Below, piece by piece: positions 8,413 through 18,549 of a stretch of DNA of 57,164 nt (positions are counted from its first letter, which is position 1; each line of letters opens with the position of its first letter). The translations under genes and the position numbers were made by a program. Source of the DNA: Clostridium sp. LS (GTDB taxonomy: Bacteria > Bacillota > Clostridia > Clostridiales > Clostridiaceae); the NCBI RefSeq assembly GCF_002760435.1, contig NZ_AUUU01000017.1, positions 1 to 57,164 of the forward strand. Reading direction: 5' to 3'. The notes below the pieces were generated by a model. That model searched no databases and was not told the DNA's origin. It was given only the letters and a program-made list of their open reading frames with translations.

Positions 8413-10080
8413 TTAAGGGGTAGCGCTGATATAACTTTTAGCAGAATTTACATCTCCGCTTCCTTTGTACTCTGGATAAGCAGGATATTCTAAAAGCGGA
8501 CGTGTACGGCCTGCAGTCTTTTCAGACTGATCTGTTACAATCAAATTCTCAGGAGACTTATTATTTACTACCCATTGATCCAATGCACCTAACATGTCTG
8601 CTCCCATATTCCAGGTTTCTGAGTTATAATGGCCATTTCCTGGAACCATATAAAATTTTACAAACTCACCAAGGGAGTCCTTACCAAATTTGTTGGTTAA
8701 TTGATCATAGTAGTCAATTGTTCCTTGGAAGGTAACAATTTGATCTCCTGCTCCATGAATAAGAATTAATTTTCCTCCGTTATTTCTAAAAGCTGAGATA
8801 TCTGGATTTGTAGCATCAAGTAATTCTGAAGCTTGTACAACTTTGTCATGCCATTTATCTGGATCAAAATTTTCAGGATTAAAATTATAATCTCGAACTA
8901 TCATATTTTTAATAACAGCATCCCCACTTTCTGCCATTAGGCCATCCCTGGCAGTTGGTGCCGTACCATATTGGTTTAGAAACCTATCGACCAAAGGCGC
9001 TCCCTTAAAAACAGGATATCCTGGCATAGTGCTTAATCCATTGGCAAGGGGATAATTAAATTTCATAGGTGAAGCAAATGTTTCTAATGTTTTTATCTGC
9101 GCATCTGATAATATATTTTTTAAAGCTTTTAAAACTTCATCCTTCTTTTTTTCAGCCCCATAAATGTTGCTTATTATGCCATCCTTAACGCCGTCTAGTC
9201 CATCATCTATTCCAAGGATGGTTTGATTAACAAGCTTATATTGTTCAGGGCTGATCCAACCTGCTCCATTATTAGCTTTTACGGCATCTGCATTCCTACT
9301 ATCTGTAATTGCCTTAGGCACCCAGTTTAATACAGGAAAATAGCAAATAACACCATTATATTCTGTTGGGAAACGTTGCACAACCTTCAACGCTTCTCGT
9401 CCGCCATTAGACCCACCAACAAAATATACCTGAGATGGCTTGGATTTATAAAAAGCCTGTACTATTTCTAGTACGGTATCTTTTGTTTTCTTTAACTGGT
9501 CAGAGGCAAAATTATTCAAGGCTTCATCATTAAGCGCCCATTTACTATCCCAATATGAAGAATTGACATGACCACTATCACTACCAAATGTTACATATCC
9601 TTGAGCCAAAGGTGTTGGATCTGAAACCATTTGCCCGTAATATCCACTATCAGCAGTAACCAGAACACCATCAAATCCACCGCCACCATATTGTAATATT
9701 TTACTGTTCCATTTTATAGGAAGGTTAACCTGAAAATTAATGTCTGGCGCAGTTTTATCTACTGGATGGATTGCACCTAATACCTTGCAGTATTCTCCAT
9801 TCAGATTATCCTTTTCATCAGATTTCACTATAGTTGCTGAACTGATCGTAGCACCAGATGTAGGCAACCCTATTTTCGATGCAGGAATTTCTGCTGGTAT
9901 CGTAAAATTGCTTGATGCAGCAGAAACTTTAAAATCTTTTAGATTAGTGGATGATGATGTAGCAATAACTATAAAATCTTTTGGATTAGCGTAGGCTACT
10001 GCACTACTTCCGTTAAACATGAATACACAACTAGTAGCAAAAGCACTTATCGTAGTCCAACTTTTCTTTGAAATTTTCAT
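8413..10080 (-). CDS. Secreted tannase/feruloyl-esterase-family protein
   Basis: This 555-residue exported protein has a signal peptide (MKISKKSW then a hydrophobic run, cleavage near AVAYA, residue 31). The mature part resembles the tannase/feruloyl esterase family of alpha/beta hydrolases: GGGGFDG near residue 132, the nucleophile elbow VGGSNGGREAL with Ser224, a late acid in GAGDQIVT and the terminal histidine in VPGNGHYNSE. Fungal and typical bacterial members carry Cys residues flanking the triad (CS-D-HC motif); here these positions are Gly223 and Tyr, so that disulfide is missing. A role in releasing aromatic esters from plant polymers or polyphenols is plausible (inference). GGAGTGA lies upstream of the ATG. 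The gene is monocistronic. Confidence 0.88.
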   Translation of the reverse strand: MKISKKSWTTISAFATSCVFMFNGSSAVAYANPKDFIVIATSSSTNLKDFKVSAASSNFTIPAEIPASKIGLPTSGATISSATIVKSDEKDNLNGEYCKVLGAIHPVDKTAPDINFQVNLPIKWNSKILQYGGGGFDGVLVTADSGYYGQMVSDPTPLAQGYVTFGSDSGHVNSSYWDSKWALNDEALNNFASDQLKKTKDTVLEIVQAFYKSKPSQVYFVGGSNGGREALKVVQRFPTEYNGVICYFPVLNWVPKAITDSRNADAVKANNGAGWISPEQYKLVNQTILGIDDGLDGVKDGIISNIYGAEKKKDEVLKALKNILSDAQIKTLETFASPMKFNYPLANGLSTMPGYPVFKGAPLVDRFLNQYGTAPTARDGLMAESGDAVIKNMIVRDYNFNPENFDPDKWHDKVVQASELLDATNPDISAFRNNGGKLILIHGAGDQIVTFQGTIDYYDQLTNKFGKDSLGEFVKFYMVPGNGHYNSETWNMGADMLGALDQWVVNNKSPENLIVTDQSEKTAGRTRPLLEYPAYPEYKGSGDVNSAKSYISATP

Positions 10081-10514
10081 TTTTTCGTCACTCCTTATTT
10101 TTGACTGATACTGTCAGAGTTTCATATGATTACCAGCCACTGTAACACTCCCTCCTATATTAATATAAGATTGATAAAATCATAAATTAGCAAAATTTAA
10201 TTTATATACAACGTAATTCTTAACATATATTTCTACATGTTAACATATTATACCAATTTACACTAATATTCAATAAGTTATAATAATAATTTTTCCATAA
10301 AAAACCTCATTATGTTTTTAATTTTAGATAAATCAATTTTAATTTCTTTTAATGAGGCTGCATCATCAAACTCAGAAAGAGATTGTTTTAATTTAATATA
10401 CGACAGCATGATTTAGACATACTTCTGCCACCCTACTTTTAAAAAATGGTGTTGCAATGAAAACTACACAGAAATTATGAGCTTATTATTTTTTTGCTCC
10501 TAAATAAGAAAAAA
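10081..10514. other. Intergenic region with long hairpin and a 43-codon open frame
   Basis: This spacer upstream of the esterase gene is very A+T rich. On the minus strand, bases 10278-10409 hold a short frame starting MLSYIKLKQSLSEF with coding-like composition but no Shine-Dalgarno, possibly a gene remnant. Inside it, about 10303-10357, CCTCATTA and TAATGAGG arms form a long hairpin followed by TTTTTT in the minus direction, terminator-like in shape. The esterase promoter must lie between 10081 and about 10270, but I see no clear -35/-10 pair. Confidence 0.35.
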
Positions 10515-10554
10515 TACAAGGGAAAATTCAAAAACAACAGAATTTCCTCTTGTA
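10515..10554 (-). terminator. Rho-independent terminator of the mgtC-like gene
   Basis: On the minus strand, GAGGAAATTC-type and GAATTTTCCC-type arms (15 bp, two mismatches) close a 10-nt loop and are followed by ATTTTTTCT. It lies 17 nt after the stop codon at 10572. Confidence 0.8.
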
Positions 10555-10571
10555 CTTTTTTCCATAAAACA

Positions 10572-11279
10572 CTACATTATTTCTTCAATAGAGCATACAT
10601 TTTCAATCGTATGAAGCTTTAAAATATACTCTGCATGATCAATTTTTCTAGCCAAAGTTAAAGTCATTGTGAGTCCAATAATATGCCTGTCAAGTTCATT
10701 TGCTTTCTTAACTTCTATATTAGAAATCTTTGTTCCATCTGATTTTACAGTATTCATAAAGTTCGTAACACCAGTTATATCCTTAAGTTCAGCGTATACC
10801 TCTAATACTTTTGAATGATGTCTTGAGTATAGATCTAGTCTATGAAGTCCTGTTACTACTCCAAATAAAAAGACACATGATATAATTGCACCTTCATAAA
10901 ATCCAATTCCTATAGCTAGACCCATACATGCACAAGCCCAAAGACCTGCTGCCGTTGTAAGGCCTTTAACCTGATTCTTCCCGACAACAATTATTGTACC
11001 TACACCCAAAAATCCAATACCACTTATAACTTGAGCTCCCATTCTACTTACATCACCTTTAAAATTTAGAACATCATTCATGTACTGACTTGTTATCATT
11101 ATCAATGTTGCGCCAATACAAACTAAAATATGAGTTCTAAAACCTGCCGGCCTATTTTTTCTACCTCGTTCCGCCCCAATAATTCCAGCACAGACTGTTG
11201 CAAGTGTAAGTCTTAATATTATAGATATAGTGTTGATCTCTCTCAAATAGACAGCTATTTCATTTATTTCTTCTACCAT
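10572..11279 (-). CDS. MgtC/SapB family inner-membrane protein
   Basis: The 235-residue protein has about four to five hydrophobic segments in residues 15-145. The family signature appears as LATVCAGIIGAERGRKNRPAG and TAAGLWACACMGLAIGIG. After residue 150 comes a soluble ACT-like C-terminal domain (VLEVYAELKDITGVTNF...). MgtC relatives modulate Mg-limited growth, phosphate uptake or F1Fo ATPase in other bacteria; the chromosomal clostridial role is not known. The ATG follows GTGGTGATT. It is close (33 nt) to the end of the SNF2 gene upstream on the same strand, with its own terminator at 10515, so cotranscription is possible. Confidence 0.9.
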   Translation of the reverse strand: MVEEINEIAVYLREINTISIILRLTLATVCAGIIGAERGRKNRPAGFRTHILVCIGATLIMITSQYMNDVLNFKGDVSRMGAQVISGIGFLGVGTIIVVGKNQVKGLTTAAGLWACACMGLAIGIGFYEGAIISCVFLFGVVTGLHRLDLYSRHHSKVLEVYAELKDITGVTNFMNTVKSDGTKISNIEVKKANELDRHIIGLTMTLTLARKIDHAEYILKLHTIENVCSIEEIM

Positions 11280-11312
11280 ATAATCACCACTATAATTTAT
11301 GACATATTTTCA

Positions 11313-14300
11313 TTAAATATTACTATAATTAAATAAATCTAAAATTTCATTCTCATTTAAAGTATTTATAAACGTTCCTACTGACAAATCATCACTTAAT
11401 ATTTTATTTATCAATTCCCTTTTAGAATCCTGAAGCTCAACTATTTTTTCTTCAATAGTGCCACTTGATATTAACTTAATTACTTCCACAACATTTTTTT
11501 GTCCAATTCTATGAGCTCTATCTGTAGCTTGATCTTCAACGGCTGGATTCCACCATGGGTCGAAATGTATTACAATGTCTGCACTAGTTAAATTTAATCC
11601 TGTACCCCCAGCTTTTAAGGATACTAAAAAAACATTCTTTTCTCCATTGTTAAATTCATCAACCATTTTAATTCTATTTATTGATGAAACTGACCCATCT
11701 AAGTAAGAAAATTCAAATTGTTTTTCTTTAAGTATCTTTCCGATATTTTTTAAAACTGAAGTAAATTGTGAAAATACTAATATCTTATGTCCTTCTTCAA
11801 TGCTTTGTTCTAATAGTTCAATTAGCGCATCTATTTTCCCACTGGTTCCTAAGTAATTATCCATAGTTACAGATGGATCTAAGCATATTTGGCGCAGCTT
11901 AGTTATATAAGATAATATTTCAATTTTATTTTTAGTAAATTCAAAATCTTCTACTTTCTTTTGAATTAAATCTTTAACATAATTGGCATAAGTTTCATAA
12001 ACCACTTTTTGTTCATCGCTTAAAGGTACTAATAACCGTTTTTCAATTTTATCAGGTAATTCTTTAATTACATTCTTCTTATATCTTCTAAGAATAAATG
12101 GCTTAACCAGCCTATTTAATTCTTCCAAAATTTCTGGACCTTCTTCAAGCCTTCTATAGTATCTACTAACAAATTTCTTTTCAGAATATAAATACCCTGG
12201 CATTATAAAATCAAAAATTGACCATAATTCCATTAATGAATTTTCTATTGGTGTACCAGTTAATGCAAATCTATTCCTTGATTTTATTTCCTTAACAGAC
12301 TTTGCACTTAAGGATAATTGATTTTTAATGTTTTGAGCTTCATCTAAAATGCAATAGTCAAATTCCATATCATATAATTCTAAGTCTCTTCTTAATAGAT
12401 TATAGGTTGTAATGATAACATCATATTCTTTATAATTTTTTATCAGCTTTTCTCTTTCATCTCTAGCTCCATTTGAAATTGCTATTTTCATAGAAGGTGC
12501 AAACTTTCTAAATTCATTTTTCCAGTTATATATTAAAGAAGTAGGTGCTATAATAATTGTTTTAGAATTAGGCTTAGATAATAATAACGTTATTGTTTGA
12601 AGAGTTTTTCCAAGACCCATCTCATCACCTAAAATACCACCAAATCCTAAATAATCTAAAGTTCTGAACCAATTATACCCATCCTTTTGATACTCCCTTA
12701 GTTTTGCTTGAAGGCCATACGGAGGCTGAAAAGACTTATCTTTAATATTTTTTAATCTGTCTTTTATTACTTTAATTTCTTCACAACCTTTTATAAATCT
12801 CATATTTTTATCTTCTAAATAATCTTCAAGATAAGCTGCCTTATTCATTGGCACTTCAATTAAGTTATTATTTAATTCCTCTTCCAATAGCAAATTATCC
12901 ATCAAAATTAAAGCCTCTTTTAATGAAGCTTCCTCCAGATCTAAAAATTCTCCATTTCCAAGTTTATAATATTTTAAATTATCTCTGAAACTTCTAAGTA
13001 TCTTAGCGGTTTCTTCATAGGATAAATCAGCTATTTTAAATTCAAATTCAAAATAATTATATTTTCCTTTTCGCACTTCTCCTTTAAAGTCAGATTTCTT
13101 AATATCCTTTATTCCCTTAAATCTTTCTGAATAAAATACTTCTCCATACTTCTGAATCTTTTCTATTTCATATTTAAAAAATCTAAATGCATCCTCATCA
13201 TCTCTAAAGAAATACAATCTTCCATTGACTTCCTCAAAGCCAAGACTTTTAAGTACTCCTAAAGCTTCATGTTCTTTGTTCACATCTCTATAAATGATTT
13301 TATCTTTGTATTCATCGAAGTAATTAAATTCATGACCTTCATAAGAGACCTTAAATAGCAAAGATATATCCTTATCTTTATCAAAATAAAAACTAAAGTT
13401 AACGGGTCCAATAACTACCTTATCTCTTATTTCTTTCGATAAAGTTAAGTCATTTGTTACTTTTTGAACAGATGGTATTAATTCCGTTAATATTTTATTT
13501 TCATTACTTTTGTTAAAACTAACTTGATTGGTTGCATTAAATATTTTTATATATGGAGACAGCCTTTCACATTGTTCTACTGTTGGAATATAAATTGAAG
13601 TTCCATATAAGAATACATCTTCATTTTGTGTTAGAGGTTCAGGTATGCCGTTTGGAGCTTTTAATTCTATGATATCTTTTTTGCTGCTTAAAGCAAAAGG
13701 AATAGGCATATCTCCTTCTATTATTTCAGATTCTAAGATTCTATAGAAAAAACCATCCCCTAAGAAAATTCGATTTTTTTTAACTATATTAAGAAATTCT
13801 TTAAACATTATATCTGGAATAGTTAGCGTTTTTCCCTCAATTAATTTATCTTGATGCCTTCTAAAGTTCCTATCGTATTCAGCTAAAGTTTTAATATTAT
13901 TTATGAATTTAATTAATCTTTTGTCTTCAAACGAAAAAGATTGTTTTTTTAAATCAAGGATAAAATCTTTACCATATTTTATTGGAACATTATTATAAAT
14001 AGAAATTAAAAAAGAGTTAATATCTTTGACTATATACATTTTATTACTTCTACTTTTCAAACCTATTTTAAATTCCACTTGAAGCTTAGAAGACCAGTTA
14101 TTCTTATTTATAATAATATCAAATTTAAGTTTATCCTTATCCGTATCACCAATAAGTAATGATAATAAATCATCATTATTATTTTCTTTTAATTTTGATC
14201 TTGTATCTTTAAAATTTATGACATTTGTAATTTTACTTCTTAAATTTTCATCCTCATCAATCTCTCTTAAAAAGCTATAAAAGGTTGCAACCAAATGCTT

Positions 14301-14579
14301 GCAACAATAATTGTCCTTTGAAAATTCATTTTTTTCAAAATCTAAACAGCTGCAATGAGTTCCAATAATATCCTTTGTTATATTATCAATTTCAATTTTA
14401 CATGAATATTCATTAAATAGACTTTCTGAAACTACAAATGAATTTATTTTAATATAATCATTATCTACATTAATATTTAAATCTCTAAGCAAATCATTTT
14501 TTAACACGCGCTGTCCTTTAGCTAAGATTGAATTAGTTATATTTTTACTAAAACCCTCTAGTAAAATTTGTTTTATCAA
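11313..14579 (-). CDS. SWIM zinc-finger SNF2-family helicase
   Basis: This large DEAD-like translocase of about 1088 residues has, in order, an N-terminal SWIM zinc finger (CSC near residue 76 and CKH near 92), a long SNF2 helicase-associated region (about 250-600), and the SNF2 ATPase with GDEMGLGKTLQT (Walker A) and DYCILDEAQNIKN (DExx box). A helicase C lobe follows with VFSQFTSVL and the arginine-finger region ATDRAHRIGQ. Such bacterial Swi2/Snf2 proteins move on duplex DNA, probably in repair or remodelling of DNA-bound proteins; the target is unknown. The frame opens with GTG at 14588, but AGGTGA ideally serves the TTG at 14579, which I prefer. No restriction or defence partner is adjacent. 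Confidence 0.92.
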   Translation of the reverse strand: MIKQILLEGFSKNITNSILAKGQRVLKNDLLRDLNINVDNDYIKINSFVVSESLFNEYSCKIEIDNITKDIIGTHCSCLDFEKNEFSKDNYCCKHLVATFYSFLREIDEDENLRSKITNVINFKDTRSKLKENNNDDLLSLLIGDTDKDKLKFDIIINKNNWSSKLQVEFKIGLKSRSNKMYIVKDINSFLISIYNNVPIKYGKDFILDLKKQSFSFEDKRLIKFINNIKTLAEYDRNFRRHQDKLIEGKTLTIPDIMFKEFLNIVKKNRIFLGDGFFYRILESEIIEGDMPIPFALSSKKDIIELKAPNGIPEPLTQNEDVFLYGTSIYIPTVEQCERLSPYIKIFNATNQVSFNKSNENKILTELIPSVQKVTNDLTLSKEIRDKVVIGPVNFSFYFDKDKDISLLFKVSYEGHEFNYFDEYKDKIIYRDVNKEHEALGVLKSLGFEEVNGRLYFFRDDEDAFRFFKYEIEKIQKYGEVFYSERFKGIKDIKKSDFKGEVRKGKYNYFEFEFKIADLSYEETAKILRSFRDNLKYYKLGNGEFLDLEEASLKEALILMDNLLLEEELNNNLIEVPMNKAAYLEDYLEDKNMRFIKGCEEIKVIKDRLKNIKDKSFQPPYGLQAKLREYQKDGYNWFRTLDYLGFGGILGDEMGLGKTLQTITLLLSKPNSKTIIIAPTSLIYNWKNEFRKFAPSMKIAISNGARDEREKLIKNYKEYDVIITTYNLLRRDLELYDMEFDYCILDEAQNIKNQLSLSAKSVKEIKSRNRFALTGTPIENSLMELWSIFDFIMPGYLYSEKKFVSRYYRRLEEGPEILEELNRLVKPFILRRYKKNVIKELPDKIEKRLLVPLSDEQKVVYETYANYVKDLIQKKVEDFEFTKNKIEILSYITKLRQICLDPSVTMDNYLGTSGKIDALIELLEQSIEEGHKILVFSQFTSVLKNIGKILKEKQFEFSYLDGSVSSINRIKMVDEFNNGEKNVFLVSLKAGGTGLNLTSADIVIHFDPWWNPAVEDQATDRAHRIGQKNVVEVIKLISSGTIEEKIVELQDSKRELINKILSDDLSVGTFINTLNENEILDLFNYSNI

Positions 14580-14681
14580 AATTATCACCTACATTTATAT
14601 TTATTAACTTATCTTCGAATTATAAAGAAAATGCTACATCTTAATCTCAAATTAAGGCATATGACTTACTATAACTCTCTT

Positions 14682-14873
14682 TTACTTATCCTTAATTTCC
14701 TTTATTCTCTTTATTAAATCTACACTAATGTATTGTGATTTTGAAACGCCTTTTCTAAAATATCTTATTTGCTTATATTTTTTTCCTTGAAGCTCTATAT
14801 CTAAAGTATCAATCCTTTCACCTTTAAATATAGTTGGATCATCTTTCCCTTTTAAAAAAATATGTAATTCCAT
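14682..14873 (-). CDS. Small hypothetical protein
   Basis: A 63-residue basic protein (MELHIFLKGKDDPTIFKGER...) with alternating beta-like segments and a lysine-rich helical end (LIKRIKEIKDK). I do not recognise it. The ATG lacks a clear Shine-Dalgarno sequence. It sits between two larger minus-strand genes, 102 nt upstream of the SNF2 start and 89 nt after the ABC-F stop. Codon composition resembles that of its neighbours, so it is probably a real gene; the function is unknown. Confidence 0.5.
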   Translation of the reverse strand: MELHIFLKGKDDPTIFKGERIDTLDIELQGKKYKQIRYFRKGVSKSQYISVDLIKRIKEIKDK

Positions 14874-14962
14874 AATATTTGAAAGAGCATATTTAAAATT
14901 TTATAGGGTAAATTAAAATATACTCATTATCCTCCTTGCTAAGTGTTTAATATAACTAAAAT

Positions 14963-16903
14963 TTAATTATTATTTTTATATTCTTCTATTGCTTCAGCAA
15001 TTTCATTTAGGTATTCCCATCTTTCATACTTATTATCTAATTCTTCTTGAACTTCTTCTTTTTCCTTCATAAGTTCATTTAGCTTTCCATAGTTTGAAGA
15101 ATTTTTAGCCATATCTGTTTCCAAAGACTTTATCTTTTCTTCCAAATTTGATATATCTTCATCTATAGTTTCATACTCTTTTTGCTCTTTAAATGTAAAC
15201 TTTGGTTTATTTTCTTTAGTCTTTTCTTTTGTAATCTTATTCTTTTCATTCTTAATTTCATTTATATTCTTACTGACAGACTCCACAAAATTAGCTTTTT
15301 CTATTTCTTTTGAAATTAAGAAATCACTATAATTACCGTTGTATACTTTTATACATCCGTTTCCTTCATAGGAGAATATCTTTGTACAAATTCTATCTAA
15401 GAAATATCTATCATGGGATACTACAACTACTATTCCCATAAACTTATCTAAAAAATCCTCTAATATTTTTAATGTTTCTATATCTAAATCATTTGTAGGT
15501 TCGTCTAAAATTAAGAAATTTGGTGATTCCATAAGTACTCTTAGTAAATGCAGCCTTCTCCTTTCTCCTCCAGATAATTTTTCAATTGGAGTATACTGCA
15601 TAGAGCTATCAAATAAAAACCTTTCACACATTGTTGAAGCTGTTATCTTGCTGCCATCTTCAACTGGTATGTATTCTCCGCCTTCTTTAACATAATCAAT
15701 AACTCTAAGTTTTTCATCCATATTACTATTATCCTGAGCAAAACAACTTATTTTAACAGTATCACCAATTTCAATCCTCCCGCTATCTAGCGGTAAAATT
15801 CCTCTAAGCAAATTAACCAAAGTAGTTTTACCTGCACCATTTTCACCAACAATGCCGATTCTATCATTTCTTAAAAATATATAATTGAAATCTTTAATTA
15901 TAGCTTTACTATCAAATGATTTACTAACATCATATAATTCAACCACCTTTTTTCCAAGTCTTGAACCTACAAATGAAATATCAACATCTTCTTGTCTTCT
16001 TATACTTTCAGTATTTACAAGGTCATCGAATCTTTGAAGTCTAGCCTTTTGCTTTGTACTTCTAGCTTTTGCTCCGCGCCTTACCCACTTTAATTCATTT
16101 CTAATTAATGCATTTCTTTTATCTTCTTGAACTTGTTCTGTTTCTAGTCTTTCGATTTTCTTTTCAAGAAATGCTGTATAATTACCTGGATATGAATATA
16201 AATTTCCTCTATCTAACTCAATAATTCTATTTGTAACTCTGTCTAAAAAGTATCTATCATGGGTAATCATTAATAGTGCACCTTTTCTTGAATTTAAAAA
16301 CTCTTCAAGCCATTCTATTGAATCAGAGTCTAAGTGGTTAGTCGGCTCATCTAGAATTAAAAGATCACAAGGTGTTATAAGCGAACAAGCCAATGCAATT
16401 CGCTTCTTCTGCCCTCCAGATAAATTCCCAACTTTTTCCGAATAATTTTTTATTCCTAATTTAGTTAAAATAGTTTTTGCTTCACTTTCAATATCCCATA
16501 AATTTAATGAATCAATTTGTCCTTGTAATTTAATTAATTCGTTATTCAACAAATCATACTCTTCACTTTTACAATAATTAATTTTATCTAACAGCTCTTC
16601 ATATTTTTTTAAGAGCGTCATTTCTTTAGTATCTCCTTTAAAAACCTGCTCTAGTACATTTGCATCTTTATCAAAAATAGGATTTTGATCTAAATATTCA
16701 ATTCTAACATTTCTACCTTTTGTAATATTTCCTTCAAAAAATTCTTCTCGTCCAGAAATTACTTTTAAAAATGTAGACTTACCAGCACCATTTATTCCAA
16801 TTAAACCAATCTTATCACCATCATTAATTCCAAGTGATACATCGTTTAATAATACCTTTTCACTATAGCTTTTATTTATATTCTCTAAAGTAATTATATT
16901 CAT
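14963..16903 (-). CDS. ABC-F family ATPase, Uup-like
   Basis: This 646-residue soluble protein has two tandem ABC ATPase domains and no membrane segments. The Walker A motifs are GINGAGKST (36-44) and GENGAGKTT. The signature motifs are LSGGQKKR and LSGGERRR. The Walker B motifs are LLILDEPTNHLDS and FLILDEPTNDLDI. Between the domains lies the ABC-F linker rich in Lys/Arg (RRGAKARSTKQKARLQRF). The last 90 residues form a charged coiled coil like the Uup C-terminal DNA/RNA-binding domain. ABC-F proteins act on ribosomes (translation rescue or antibiotic protection); Uup-type ones also affect genome stability. AAGGAG precedes the ATG. An antibiotic-resistance role is not indicated. Confidence 0.95.
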   Translation of the reverse strand: MNIITLENINKSYSEKVLLNDVSLGINDGDKIGLIGINGAGKSTFLKVISGREEFFEGNITKGRNVRIEYLDQNPIFDKDANVLEQVFKGDTKEMTLLKKYEELLDKINYCKSEEYDLLNNELIKLQGQIDSLNLWDIESEAKTILTKLGIKNYSEKVGNLSGGQKKRIALACSLITPCDLLILDEPTNHLDSDSIEWLEEFLNSRKGALLMITHDRYFLDRVTNRIIELDRGNLYSYPGNYTAFLEKKIERLETEQVQEDKRNALIRNELKWVRRGAKARSTKQKARLQRFDDLVNTESIRRQEDVDISFVGSRLGKKVVELYDVSKSFDSKAIIKDFNYIFLRNDRIGIVGENGAGKTTLVNLLRGILPLDSGRIEIGDTVKISCFAQDNSNMDEKLRVIDYVKEGGEYIPVEDGSKITASTMCERFLFDSSMQYTPIEKLSGGERRRLHLLRVLMESPNFLILDEPTNDLDIETLKILEDFLDKFMGIVVVVSHDRYFLDRICTKIFSYEGNGCIKVYNGNYSDFLISKEIEKANFVESVSKNINEIKNEKNKITKEKTKENKPKFTFKEQKEYETIDEDISNLEEKIKSLETDMAKNSSNYGKLNELMKEKEEVQEELDNKYERWEYLNEIAEAIEEYKNNN

Positions 16904-17395
16904 TAATTCTTAACTCCTTTGTGCATTATATACATTTTATTTTAACACAGTTAGTTAATAATCCAAAATCAAAGACAAAATATTAGTACGATCTTATTTG
17001 TTTCTAAAATACAAATATACTGCAATACATTGATTTTTAATTCACTAATCTCTGTATTACAGTATACTTATTAATTTACAGTATTTTTCTATTCAATTAA
17101 TGTAAAATCTACAATATATCTAGTATGAGGCTAATACTCTACATGATATCTCTTTCCATTAATTATTCTTGGTTTGAAAGCAAAACCTTATTAAAAGTAA
17201 TCAGACAAATTGAGTTACATATTTCAAATTATATGCCTTACATACATACTTTACTTTACATAATATTTATTATATCTCTTAATTAATTCTATTTTTGCAA
17301 TTTTATCATTATATGTGCTCCAATTATATAGTTAAATTCAAAGTAATTTCTATAATTCGTAAACAAAAAAGGAACAGTTCGACTGCTCCTATAAA
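16904..17395. other. Intergenic region, no gene seen
   Basis: 492 nt of A+T-rich DNA. It holds the promoter region of the ABC-F gene, an imperfect inverted repeat at 17018-17066 (ATACTGCAATACA with TGTATTACAGTAT), and the terminator of the TPR gene at 17370. I find no open frame with an RBS. Confidence 0.4.
17370..17390 (-). terminator. Rho-independent terminator of the TPR gene
   Basis: In the minus direction AGGAGCAGT and ACTGTTCCT pair around a CGA loop and are followed by TTTTTTG. It starts 6 nt after the stop codon at 17396. Confidence 0.85.
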
Positions 17396-18202
17396 TTATT
17401 TTAATTCACTAATTAGTGTTTCTATATTCCTGTACTCCCTATCCTGATTATATACTTTCATAAATTCAGCTTTAGCTTTTTCTTCTTCTCCTAATTTTAA
17501 ATATGTTAAACCTAAAAAGTAATTAACTTCAATTAAATCCCCACTAAGTTCATCATTAGCATCTAATAATCTTTTAAATACTTTTAACGCTTGTTTATAT
17601 TGTTCATTTAAGAAATATGCTTTACCAAGAAGTGAATCTTTAATATGTTTCATTATATTGTTATCTTCGAATTTAACAGCATTTAAATATTTAATTGAAT
17701 TGTCATACTCTTCGATATTAAAATAACATGCTCCAACTAAATAATTATATTTACTATTTGGCACCTTAAGAACATTACTTTTCAGTAAACATTCTATTGT
17801 GTCTTTATAATTCTCTTCCTTGTAATATATTGATGAAAGTAGCACATAAGCATAGTTATTTTCTGAATTTATATTTACAGATTTTATTAAAGAATCCTTG
17901 GCATTCTCCATATTACCTTTACCAATCGAATCTAATGCAAGATTAAAATAAGTTGCTGAAATATTTTTAGGACTTCTCTTGTATAAGATAAATATTACAA
18001 CTGATATTAATATTAATGCAATTCCACTATATAAATTCTTGAAGCATAATATTATTCCTGAAATTAACATCCATATTACCCAGCTGCCATTAAGTTCTTG
18101 ATATTTTCCACATTCGGATAGATCCATTTCATGAACTCTAATATTATTTTTGTTTAGTTTTAAACTTTTATCTATCAAATTTTCTTTCTTCTTTTCTTCC
18201 AT
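17396..18202 (-). CDS. Membrane-anchored tetratricopeptide-repeat protein
   Basis: A 268-residue protein with two closely spaced membrane segments (about residues 40-75: WVIWMLISGIILCF and GIALILISVVIFILY). They are followed by at least four TPR-like helical pairs, with A/Y/L-spaced motifs such as NNYAYVLLSSIYYKEENYKDT and KDSLLGKAYFLNEQYKQALK. Both ends are probably cytoplasmic. TPR arrays bind partner proteins; the partner is unknown. AGGAGA precedes the ATG. It is monocistronic, with a good terminator, and divergent from the ilv leader. Confidence 0.85.
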   Translation of the reverse strand: MEEKKKENLIDKSLKLNKNNIRVHEMDLSECGKYQELNGSWVIWMLISGIILCFKNLYSGIALILISVVIFILYKRSPKNISATYFNLALDSIGKGNMENAKDSLIKSVNINSENNYAYVLLSSIYYKEENYKDTIECLLKSNVLKVPNSKYNYLVGACYFNIEEYDNSIKYLNAVKFEDNNIMKHIKDSLLGKAYFLNEQYKQALKVFKRLLDANDELSGDLIEVNYFLGLTYLKLGEEEKAKAEFMKVYNQDREYRNIETLISELK

Positions 18203-18493
18203 ATGTTTTCTCCTATCTCATAAAAAATAATATAAAATTTTTAAGAACTTATTGCGTAGTACTTTTATCTTATGATTTTTTCGAATCATTTTATTGCTAA
18301 AATATACATATTTAGCACTGTTATTATATCATATCCAACTATAAATTTATAAATATTTTAATTAAAAATGTTTATGTTTAATTAAAATATTTAAAAGATT
18401 GATCATACCTAAAGATATTTATTACTACAAAATTAAATTTTCAGAATATAATAGAATATTCTGAATTTATTTTTATAAATTTTGAAAACTTTA

Positions 18494-18523
18494 TTGACAA
18501 GTTTTATGATTTTTGAATATAAT
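18494..18523 (+). promoter_or_regulatory. Sigma-A type promoter of the ilvBN operon
   Basis: TTGACA at 18494-18499 and TATAAT at 18518-18523 are separated by 18 nt. Transcription would start near 18530, about 25 nt before the T-box leader structure. Confidence 0.8.
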
Positions 18524-18549
18524 TAATACAAACATAATAATGTAAAAAC

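Noticed and set aside
10278..10409. 43-codon minus-strand frame as a real small gene
   Set aside because: No RBS, and a terminator-like hairpin lies inside it; mentioned only in the spacer entry.
11313..14579. SNF2 helicase as part of a DISARM or other defence system
   Set aside because: No methylase, nuclease or DUF1998 partner nearby; the SWIM/SNF2 architecture is a common chromosomal housekeeping type.
14963..16903. ABC-F protein as a macrolide/lincosamide resistance determinant
   Set aside because: The C-terminal coiled coil and context point to the Uup type; no leader peptide attenuator is seen upstream.
17018..17066. Imperfect inverted repeat in the 16.9-17.4 kb spacer
   Set aside because: Four mismatches in 19, no U-tract and no gene to terminate; kept only as a note in the spacer entry.
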